NCBI GenBank assembly: GCA_018224345.1
Contig: JAGTUW010000115.1
Span: 1-5,247 of the forward strand
From: Bacteroidota bacterium
GTDB taxonomy: Bacteria > Bacteroidota > Ignavibacteria > SZUA-365
DNA length: 5,247 nt
Reading direction: 5' to 3'
Shown here one piece after another: positions 1-5,247 of the stretch. Both the position numbers and the translations under genes were made by a program. Each line of letters begins with the position of its first letter. Position 1 is the stretch's first letter. Below the pieces are notes generated by a model. That model did no database searches, was not told the DNA's origin, and worked only from the letters and a program-made list of their open reading frames with translations.

Positions 1-24
1 ACCGCGCGGCAGTGCAGAAGACCT

Positions 25-110
25 GGCAGCGCAGCACGCACGGGGCAGCGCAGCACGCACGGGGCAGCGCAGCACGCACGGGGCAGCGCAGCACGCACGG
101 GGCAGCGCAG
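25..110. repeat. 19-bp tandem repeat (minisatellite), about 4.5 perfect copies
   Basis: The unit GGCAGCGCAGCACGCACGG starts at 25, 44, 63 and 82 without a mismatch. A fifth copy is cut off after its first 10 bases (101-110). Bases 8-24 look like a degenerate, shortened earlier copy (GGCAGTGCAG...). There are no spacers, so this is not a CRISPR array. The 19-base period is not a multiple of three and all reading frames on the + strand stay open through it, so it gives no evidence of coding. The perfect identity of the copies suggests recent expansion or slippage. It lies about 235 bases before the first pump gene. Function is unknown. Confidence 0.95.
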
Positions 111-157
111 ACTTGGACAACACAGCTTCATTCCGTATCGTGTTCCATGCTTTTTCG

Positions 158-172
158 CCGTATTTCATACGG
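158..172. promoter_or_regulatory. Short perfect inverted repeat CCGTAT-TTC-ATACGG
   Basis: Six-base arms (158-163 and 167-172) flank a 3-base loop. A third copy of the arm, CCGTAT, occurs at 133-138. A T5 run (151-155) lies before the hairpin on the + strand, and no T tract follows it on either strand, so it does not look like an intrinsic terminator. It could be a small operator half-site pair or chance. Confidence 0.3.
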
Positions 173-190
173 ATGTGCAACCGATTTCGC

Positions 191-229
191 GTGTCCGGTG
201 TTTATCTCTGTTGGACACCTGACCCGGAC
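191..229. promoter_or_regulatory. Overlapping inverted repeats GTGTCC/GGACAC and GTCCGG/CCGGAC
   Basis: GTGTCC (191-196) is the exact reverse complement of GGACAC (213-218). The overlapping GTCCGG (193-198) is the exact reverse complement of CCGGAC (224-229). The two pairings share their left arm and are therefore mutually exclusive as RNA stems. As DNA they could be binding sites with a wide centre. TTGGAC at 211-216 resembles a -35 hexamer, but no good -10 sits at 16-18 bases from it. Confidence 0.3.
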
Positions 230-231
230 GG

Positions 232-252
232 TATGCAACCCATGCTTGCATA
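232..252. promoter_or_regulatory. Perfect 21-bp dyad TATGCAA-N7-TTGCATA, candidate operator
   Basis: The left arm TATGCAA (232-238) and right arm TTGCATA (246-252) are exact reverse complements separated by seven bases (CCCATGC). A 7-7-7 dyad of about two helical turns is the usual geometry for a dimeric repressor or activator site. It lies about 92 bases before the first start codon, and its right edge is 8 bases before TACAAT (261-266), so a protein bound here would cover the -35 region of that candidate promoter. No regulator gene is visible in the window, and the sequence does not match a metal-responsive box that I know. Confidence 0.5.
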
Positions 253-260
253 AAACAGAG

Positions 261-266
261 TACAAT
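261..266 (+). promoter_or_regulatory. Possible -10 hexamer TACAAT
   Basis: TACAAT matches the sigma-70 -10 consensus TATAAT at five of six positions. The -35 position at 17-base spacing (238-243) falls inside the dyad and has no consensus, as would suit an activator-dependent promoter; it could equally mean the match is chance. If used, transcription would start near 273, giving a 5' UTR of roughly 70 bases. The host's sigma factor preference is unknown. Confidence 0.25.
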
Positions 267-270
267 CCCT

Positions 271-309
271 CCGGCCAGCGTGCCGGTCCGGGTGCGAACA
301 CCCCGGGTC
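271..309 (+). promoter_or_regulatory. GC-rich stem-loops in the presumed 5' UTR
   Basis: CCGGC (271-275) pairs with GCCGG (282-286) over a 6-base loop. Immediately after it, GGGTG (290-294) pairs with CACCC (299-303) over a CGAA tetraloop. That second stem is extended by C288-C289 with G305-G306 if C304 bulges. The second hairpin ends about 36 bases before the ATG. No U-tract follows it (the next bases are TCTTCAATTG), so a terminator is not supported. A leader structure affecting translation or mRNA stability is possible. Confidence 0.35.
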
Positions 310-344
310 TTCAATTGAGCGCTTTCGCTGATACGCATATATAA

Positions 345-1595
345 ATGAAGCCTTTTTTTTTCCCTGCCGTCTTCCTGTTGCTCTCCATCGTTCCGCACAG
401 CGCTGCGCAGAACATCGACACCCCGCTGCGTATGCGCGATGCAGTCGAACGTGCACTCGCGCGCGATTATGAAGTGCAACGGCAACAGGCTCGGATCGAA
501 CAGATACACGCGCGCAATGCGCAACTGACCGTACTTCCGAATCCTGTCGCAGCATATATGCGGGAGGATCTTTCCGCCGGCGACAGACGCATCCACGAAT
601 GGACCGCCACCGTCGATTTCCCCTTGCTCTCTCTGCTGCACCGGGGTAAACGCCTGTCCGCGGCGGAATCTGCACTGCGGGCCGCACAGGCGCAAGGAAA
701 CTGGACACGCACGGACCTGCGTTTCGAAGTCCGCAAGGCCTTTCTCGATGTATGGGAAGCCCGGAGGGTGCATGAGGCTCTCGGTGCCATCGGGGATGCA
801 TTGCAGGTGCTGCAACGAGCTGCCGCTCTGCGCGCCCAGGAAGGGGACATCTCCGCCTACGAATATCAACGTCTTCGTACCGCACTTGCAGGGTTTCGAT
901 GGCGAAGCACGGAAGCGGGGCAGAGCCTGCGCAAGACGGAAGCCGGGCTGGCGTACTTGCTCGGAATTTCCCCCGAGGCAGTGTCTCGAACCACCCTGCT
1001 TCTGCCGGACCTCCCGCACGCTGACGATATCGAAACGGAGACGCTCCTGCGCACGGGGCTGCAACATCGTGCGGATGCCATCGCACTGCGCCTCGAATGC
1101 GAAGCACTCGAGCGACAACGTGCATGGCAACGGCTGAGATGGCTCGACGATCTGCGTATCGGTGGCGGCTACAAGGAACAATCTGATCTGTTCGCCGGTC
1201 CGGTGCTCACCCTTTCGCTTCCCCTGCCCGTATTCGACAGAAACCAGGGAACAGTCGATGAAACAATCGCCACGCGCGCGCTGCTCTCCGCCGAACTGCA
1301 GGCTCTCGAGCAGCACATCGAAATCGAAATCCGCCGCGCCGCGACCGACTATGAACACCTCCTCGCACATTATGAAACGATTTCACTCCCGGACAACGAT
1401 GCACTCACGCAATTTCTCACTTCCGCGACCTCTGCGTATGAAGAAGGGGAATTTTCCCTTGTGGAATATCTCGATGCGATTTCTGCCTGGATCGAAGGAC
1501 AGACAATGCATGCCCGTATGCAGAGCGGCCTTCTGCGGGCCGTGTACACACTCTTCCATGCAGTCGGCAACGACGTCTTCACCATCACGGAATAA
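345..1595 (+). CDS. TolC-family outer-membrane efflux channel (CzcC/CusC-like)
   Basis: This protein is the outer-membrane component of a tripartite RND pump, forming the exit duct for substrate. It is 416 aa, normal for CzcC-type channels. Residues 1-21 form a Sec signal peptide (hydrophobic FFFPAVFLLL, likely cut after SAA before Q22). There is no lipobox Cys, unlike lipidated CusC, and the only Cys I find is C252. The rest shows two TolC-like halves: long Ala/Arg/Glu/Leu-rich helices (about 30-60, 103-205, 230-262, 303-340, 350-405), with strand-forming segments around 84-95 and 270-297. The motif LPLPVFDRNQG (292-302) is a family hallmark, and the C-terminal YEEGEFSLVEYLDA (365-378) is also typical. 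An in-frame TAA sits directly before the ATG, so the start cannot lie further upstream. The next in-frame Met (residue 30) would remove the signal peptide. No Shine-Dalgarno is seen before this ATG. Certainty is high for the family and low for the substrate. Confidence 0.93.
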   Translation: MKPFFFPAVFLLLSIVPHSAAQNIDTPLRMRDAVERALARDYEVQRQQARIEQIHARNAQLTVLPNPVAAYMREDLSAGDRRIHEWTATVDFPLLSLLHRGKRLSAAESALRAAQAQGNWTRTDLRFEVRKAFLDVWEARRVHEALGAIGDALQVLQRAAALRAQEGDISAYEYQRLRTALAGFRWRSTEAGQSLRKTEAGLAYLLGISPEAVSRTTLLLPDLPHADDIETETLLRTGLQHRADAIALRLECEALERQRAWQRLRWLDDLRIGGGYKEQSDLFAGPVLTLSLPLPVFDRNQGTVDETIATRALLSAELQALEQHIEIEIRRAATDYEHLLAHYETISLPDNDALTQFLTSATSAYEEGEFSLVEYLDAISAWIEGQTMHARMQSGLLRAVYTLFHAVGNDVFTITE

Positions 1596-1619
1596 CCGGG
1601 AATCGAGCCGGAGCATACA

Positions 1620-3134
1620 ATGAAATACACACTCCCTCTCCTGACGACCACCCTGCTGCTGCTCGCCGCCTGCAGTGGCGGTAACGATGAACACAACGGA
1701 ACGCATGTGCATGGAGAAGAAATCACGTATACACATTGGACCGACAGTCTCGAGCTGTTTGTCGCGTATGAACAACCAGTACATACAGGCAACACGACCT
1801 TTTACGTTCACCTCACCCGCCTGACCGACTGGTCGCCCGTAAACGAAGCGACCGTCGTGCTGTATGCAGACGGTCCTGACGGCGAACGCCGCGGCACAGC
1901 CGCCGAACAGCCCGTGCAACCGGGTGTCTATGCAATCCGCCTTCCCTTTCCGGTCGAGGGGACGTATGCAATGATGCTGATCTCCCGTGTCGCCGGCGTC
2001 ATCGATACCTGCGTTCTCCCCTCCGTGACCATCGGACAGGACGAAACGTCGGAGAATCACGCAGATGATCACAGCGTCCCGGATGCCCATGTCACCTTTT
2101 CGAAGGAAGAGCAGTGGGAAGGAAGGTTCGCCACAGGGGTCGCGGTAATGTCTCCTGTCCGTTCCACCATTACCGCCACCGCGGAAATCCAGGCAGCGCC
2201 GGGGAAGATCAGAGAATTGTCGGCTCCGGTCTCCGGCACGGTCTCAGCCGCATCGGCACATGCCATTCCCACGCCGGGCAGTTGGGTGAATGCAGGCAGC
2301 CTGCTTGCGCTGCTCGCCCCGAATCCCGGTGATGTGCAGGGACTGGCCCGGGTACGCGCAGAGTATCTCGATGCGAAAGCGGATTACGAGCGCGTGTTGC
2401 GTCTTCACGAAAACGGTGCCGTGTCGGACAAGCGGCTTGACAACGCGCGGCATCGCTATGATGCGGCCCGGGCAGGATATGCGGCGTTGGAAAAGGCGGC
2501 GGGTGACGCGGACAGCGGGACAAGCGCGATGCTTGAGCTCCGTGCTCCCGTCAGCGGTTTTCTCGAGAGCATCGGCTTCCGTCCCGGTCAGCACATCACG
2601 GCGGGACAGACACTCTTCGTCATCGCCGATCCCTCCCGTCTCCTGCTCCGTGCTGCCGTCCCGGTCGCGCATGCCGGTGAACTCGGCGACATCATCGACG
2701 CATGGTTCAGTGTGGAGGGATTCGACAGACCGTTCCGCATCAGTGAACTCAACGGCCGGTTGCTCTCCCGGGGTAACGTCATCGATCCCGACACCCGGAC
2801 ACTGCGTGTGACCTTCGTATTCGATAATCCCGGCAATGCACTGGCTATCGGACTGTTCGCCGATGTACGACTGGAGAGCGGCGGGACCCGCGATGTCGTG
2901 ACCGTCCCCCGTGAAGCAGTGATCGACGAAGGCGACGGCGTGCATTCCGTGTTCGTGCAGCATGGCGGCGAACACTTTGCGCGACGTGCGGTCACGCCCG
3001 GATATTACGGTGAGTCTCTGGTGGAAATCATTGAAGGACTACGTGCAGGTGAACGCATCGTCACCCGTGGGACACATGCACTGCGGCTCGCCGCAATGTC
3101 GGGTGCCATCCCGGATCACGGCCATACGCATTGA
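1620..3134 (+). CDS. RND efflux periplasmic adaptor lipoprotein (membrane fusion protein, CzcB/CusB-like) with N-terminal beta-rich domain
   Basis: This adaptor links the RND transporter to the outer-membrane channel. It is 504 aa, longer than a minimal adaptor. Residues 1-17 are a lipoprotein signal with lipobox LAAC (15-18), so C18 should be lipidated. A His-rich stretch follows (H25, H29, H31, H39). Residues about 37-138 form an additional beta-rich domain (WTDSLELFVAY at 40-50; PGVYAIRLPFP at 101-111) that recalls FixH/YtkA-like folds. The adaptor core follows. The first lipoyl half (about 199-233, APVSGTVSA) leads to an alpha-hairpin (about 241-297) with a GAVSDKRLDNAR turn. The second lipoyl half (about 305-337, RAPVSGFLESIGFRPGQHITAGQ) leads to a beta-barrel (about 340-420) and a membrane-proximal domain (about 425-495). 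The protein ends in DHGHTH. GGAG at 1610-1613 is a good ribosome site, 6 bases before the ATG. The gap to the channel gene is 24 bases. The His-rich ends suggest metal binding (inference). Confidence 0.93.
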   Translation: MKYTLPLLTTTLLLLAACSGGNDEHNGTHVHGEEITYTHWTDSLELFVAYEQPVHTGNTTFYVHLTRLTDWSPVNEATVVLYADGPDGERRGTAAEQPVQPGVYAIRLPFPVEGTYAMMLISRVAGVIDTCVLPSVTIGQDETSENHADDHSVPDAHVTFSKEEQWEGRFATGVAVMSPVRSTITATAEIQAAPGKIRELSAPVSGTVSAASAHAIPTPGSWVNAGSLLALLAPNPGDVQGLARVRAEYLDAKADYERVLRLHENGAVSDKRLDNARHRYDAARAGYAALEKAAGDADSGTSAMLELRAPVSGFLESIGFRPGQHITAGQTLFVIADPSRLLLRAAVPVAHAGELGDIIDAWFSVEGFDRPFRISELNGRLLSRGNVIDPDTRTLRVTFVFDNPGNALAIGLFADVRLESGGTRDVVTVPREAVIDEGDGVHSVFVQHGGEHFARRAVTPGYYGESLVEIIEGLRAGERIVTRGTHALRLAAMSGAIPDHGHTH

Positions 3135-3160
3135 TACAACTGCATCGATAGAAGATACGC

Positions 3161-5247
3161 ATGTTTACAACCCTGCTTGAATTTTCTCTCCGGAACCGAC
3201 TGCTCGTTCTCTTCGCGACGATCACCGTTGTGATTGCCGGGAGTTTCGTTGCCATGCAGCTGCCGGTGGATGTATTTCCGGACCTGACCGCACCGACAGT
3301 CACTGTCCTGACCGAAGCGCATGGCATGGCCGCCGAGGAAGTGGAAATAACCATCACCTATCCGATAGAAACAGCGCTGAACGGCGCAACGGGAGTACGC
3401 CGTATCCGGTCGTCGAGTGCGGCGGGCATCTCCATAGTCTGGATCGATTTTGAATGGGATATGGATGTCTTCATTGCGCGGCAGATTGTCTCTGAAAAGC
3501 TTCAACTCGTTGCCGGGGCGCTCCCCGACCGCGCCGACATGCCCGTACTGGCGCCGATTACTTCCATCATGGGAGAAATCATGCTCGTCGGTTTGCGCCA
3601 TGACAGTACCGTGTCCGTGACAGACGAAAGAAAGGCGATGGAATTGCGTGAGACGGCCGAAGTGCAGTTGCGGCGCAGGCTGCTCTCGATCTCCGGCATC
3701 GCACAGATCGTTCCCATTGGAGGTGACGTGCGGGAATACCAGGTGTTGGTCTCACCGGGAACACTCGCCTCCTACGGACTGACACTCGAACAGGTTATCA
3801 GCGCTGTGCGCGGCAGCAATGCCACTTCATCCGGTGGATTCTACACTGATCGCGGCATGGAATACCAGATCCGCGGATTGGGACGCATTCACGACATCGA
3901 TGATTTGCGTGCCGCCGTCGTCACCACACGTGCAGGGACACCGATTCTCATCGGGGACATTGCGGATGTGGTCATCGGCGCCGCACCGCGCATAGGAACG
4001 GCCTCGACAAATGCTCTGCCTTCCGTCATTCTCATGATCCAGAAGCAGCCAAACGCCAACACGCTGAAGCTGACTGGTGAAATCGATGCGGCAATCGAGG
4101 AGATCCGTTCGCAGGTCCCACCGGGTATGATTATCGACGCACATCTCTTCCGCCAGGCCGATTTCATCACGCGTGCCATCGATAATGTCATCTCCGCCCT
4201 GCGCGACGGCGCGCTGCTCGTCGTACTGATTCTGTTTCTCTTTCTGGCGAACATCCGCCTTACATTGCTCTCCGTGCTCGCCATCCCTCTTTCATTGCTC
4301 ATCACACTGATCGTCTTCCGCTTTTTCGATATCGCCATCAATACCATGACACTCGGAGGGATGGCGATCGCCATCGGCGCCCTGGTCGATGATGCGATCA
4401 TCTATGTGGAAAACGTGTACCGGCGACTGCGGTTGAATGCCGCACTCGCCGGGGAGGAACGCACTCCGACAGCAACGGTGATCGCCGATGCCTCGAAGGA
4501 GATCCTCTCTCCCATGGTGCATGCGACCTTCATCATCATTATCGTCTTCTTCCCGCTGTTCTTTCTCAGCGGCGTCGAAGGCCGCCTCCTGCAACCGATG
4601 GGTATTGCATACGTGACCAGCATTCTGGCTTCCCTGCTCGTGGCGGTGACAATCACTCCGGTGCTGGCATCATTCTTCCTTCCCCGATCGGTAACATCGG
4701 GTACGATCCGTGATGGCCGTCTCCTGCGTCTGCTCAAGCGCGTCTACGGACGCACACTGGAATTCATTCTCCCGAGAACGCGGACAGTACTCGCGATATC
4801 CGCACTCATGCTGCTCTCCGCGCTCGCCCTGTTGCCTTTCCTGGGACGCTCCTTCCTCCCGGAATTCAACGAAGGCGCGCTGACCATCACCTTGATCACG
4901 GCGCCGGGTATCTCACTCGAGCGTTCCGATGCCATCGGCCGGCGCGCGGAACGACTGCTGCTGGCGCTCCCGGAAGTGGATGCCACCGCCCGGCGTACCG
5001 GTCGAGCGGAACTCGATGAACATGCGATGGGGTCGAATGTCTCGGAGCTGGAAGTCCGCTATACACTCAATGACCGTCCCCGCGATGCGTTTCTCCGCAG
5101 GGTGCGCGAGGAACTCGCAGTACTGCCCGGGACACATGCCACGGTAGGACAGCCGCTCGGACACCGCATCGATCACATGCTTTCAGGATCGCGTGCGAAT
5201 ATCGCCCTGAAGGTGTTCGGTCCCGATCTGCAGGAGCTTTCGCGTAT
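3161..5247 (+). CDS. RND efflux transporter, CzcA/CusA (HME)-like, 3' end outside the window
   Basis: This is the proton-driven inner-membrane pump of the complex. 695 codons are visible and the frame is still open at the edge; relatives run about 1,020-1,060 aa, so roughly one third is missing (TM8-12 and the rest of the C-terminal porter domain). The N-terminus MFTTLLEFSLRNR, then TM1 (about 14-32) and LPVDVFPDL (34-42), is classic for the family. A periplasmic porter/docking region (about 35-345) precedes TM2 (about 350-363), TM3 (366-387), TM4 (394-416), TM5 (449-471), TM6 (479-507) and TM7 (541-560). TM4 carries LVDDAIIYVEN (408-418): D410 aligns with the essential Asp of CzcA/CusA and E417 with their Glu. 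D411 makes an Asp pair like AcrB D407/D408. FLPEFNEGAL (565-574), RTGRAELDEH (612-621) and HRIDHMLSG (668-676) are family-type porter motifs. The start is 26 bases after the adaptor stop, with weak purines AGAAG at 3150-3154. Substrate is uncertain. Confidence 0.95.
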   Translation, partial: MFTTLLEFSLRNRLLVLFATITVVIAGSFVAMQLPVDVFPDLTAPTVTVLTEAHGMAAEEVEITITYPIETALNGATGVRRIRSSSAAGISIVWIDFEWDMDVFIARQIVSEKLQLVAGALPDRADMPVLAPITSIMGEIMLVGLRHDSTVSVTDERKAMELRETAEVQLRRRLLSISGIAQIVPIGGDVREYQVLVSPGTLASYGLTLEQVISAVRGSNATSSGGFYTDRGMEYQIRGLGRIHDIDDLRAAVVTTRAGTPILIGDIADVVIGAAPRIGTASTNALPSVILMIQKQPNANTLKLTGEIDAAIEEIRSQVPPGMIIDAHLFRQADFITRAIDNVISALRDGALLVVLILFLFLANIRLTLLSVLAIPLSLLITLIVFRFFDIAINTMTLGGMAIAIGALVDDAIIYVENVYRRLRLNAALAGEERTPTATVIADASKEILSPMVHATFIIIIVFFPLFFLSGVEGRLLQPMGIAYVTSILASLLVAVTITPVLASFFLPRSVTSGTIRDGRLLRLLKRVYGRTLEFILPRTRTVLAISALMLLSALALLPFLGRSFLPEFNEGALTITLITAPGISLERSDAIGRRAERLLLALPEVDATARRTGRAELDEHAMGSNVSELEVRYTLNDRPRDAFLRRVREELAVLPGTHATVGQPLGHRIDHMLSGSRANIALKVFGPDLQELSR

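Larger units (their letters stand above)
111..344 (+). promoter_or_regulatory. Non-coding upstream/leader region of the efflux operon
   Basis: No convincing gene is seen on either strand here. The three + frames close at 220-222, 251-253 and 342-344, and the peptides they would encode are low-complexity or resemble nothing I recognise. Base composition is visibly more AT-rich and mixed than the flanking repeat and coding DNA. The stretch is rich in inverted repeats (158-172, 191-229, 232-252, 271-286, 285-309) and ends directly at the ATG of the channel gene. It is therefore the natural place for the operon's promoter, operator and 5' UTR. A tail of an upstream gene entering at base 1 cannot be excluded for the first about 220-250 bases. 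Confidence 0.6.

Noticed and set aside
25..110. CRISPR-like array
   Set aside because: The units are directly contiguous with no unique spacers, and 19 bp is too short for a typical CRISPR repeat.
158..172. Intrinsic terminator of an upstream gene
   Set aside because: The stem is only six pairs and no T tract follows it on either strand.
285..309. Intrinsic terminator or attenuator terminator ahead of the operon
   Set aside because: The stem is GC-rich, but the bases after it (TCTTCAATTG) lack a run of Ts.
330..338. GATACGCAT shared just before two gene starts (330-338 and 3154-3162)
   Set aside because: A single 9-base match, at different distances from the ATG (in the second case it includes the ATG's first two bases), is compatible with chance.
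315..343. Promoter TTGAGC, 17 bases, TATATA
   Set aside because: The spacing is ideal, but transcription would then start around 350, inside the gene and beyond its ATG, which would remove the signal peptide. It would only work if the true start codon were elsewhere.
12..344. Open frame of 110 codons on the + strand ending just before the channel gene
   Set aside because: Its first third is the 19-bp repeat read in shifting frames, and the rest is low-complexity, with no ribosome site or recognisable motif. All three frames are open here because the repeat lacks stop codons.
165..1370. Long open frame of 401 codons on the minus strand, opposite the channel gene
   Set aside because: It overlaps a well-supported TolC-family gene. 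Its translation is rich in Arg, Cys, Gly and Gln with no recognisable domain, as expected for the complement of GC-rich coding DNA.
3889..4401. Minus-strand open frame of 170 codons, and other minus-strand frames within 3,061-5,176
   Set aside because: They lie opposite the RND gene, whose family motifs run continuously in the + frame from 3161 to the window end. The minus translations show only Arg/Ser/Met-rich shadow composition.

Overview
The window holds one co-directional, three-gene operon on the + strand for a tripartite RND efflux pump in the CzcCBA/CusCBA-like gene order: outer-membrane channel (345-1595), periplasmic adaptor lipoprotein (1620-3134) and inner-membrane RND transporter (3161 to the window edge, truncated at about two thirds of the usual length). 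The intergenic gaps are only 24 and 26 bases, so co-transcription is very likely. No other protein gene, RNA gene, insertion sequence or CRISPR array can be supported.

Layout: 1-110 is GC-rich and contains a 19-bp tandem repeat (25-110). 111-344 is a non-coding leader that is dense in inverted repeats: a short hairpin at 158-172, overlapping dyads at 191-229, a perfect 7-7-7 dyad at 232-252 just ahead of a TACAAT hexamer (261-266), and GC-rich stem-loops at 271-309. These are the best candidates for operator, promoter and 5' UTR elements of the pump operon. The three pump genes fill the rest.

How the parts should work together: the RND subunit takes substrate from the periplasm or membrane using the proton gradient, the lipid-anchored adaptor bridges to it, and the TolC-like channel carries substrate across the outer membrane. 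Family resemblance is to the heavy-metal (HME) RND group, but the substrate is not settled. The adaptor is His-rich at both ends and carries an additional N-terminal beta-rich domain. The RND subunit has an AcrB-like Asp-Asp pair in TM4 and appears to lack the copper-binding methionines of CusA. A non-copper, possibly divalent, metal is a reasonable inference, not a demonstration.

Organism: a Gram-negative (outer-membrane) bacterium with moderately high GC. The style of the adaptor and RND proteins, and the absence of a Shine-Dalgarno sequence ahead of the first gene, recall the Bacteroidota/Rhodothermota/Ignavibacteriota (FCB) lineage. This is a low-confidence impression from memory of the families. 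The system is a variant of a known pump class. I see no clearly unprecedented system here.
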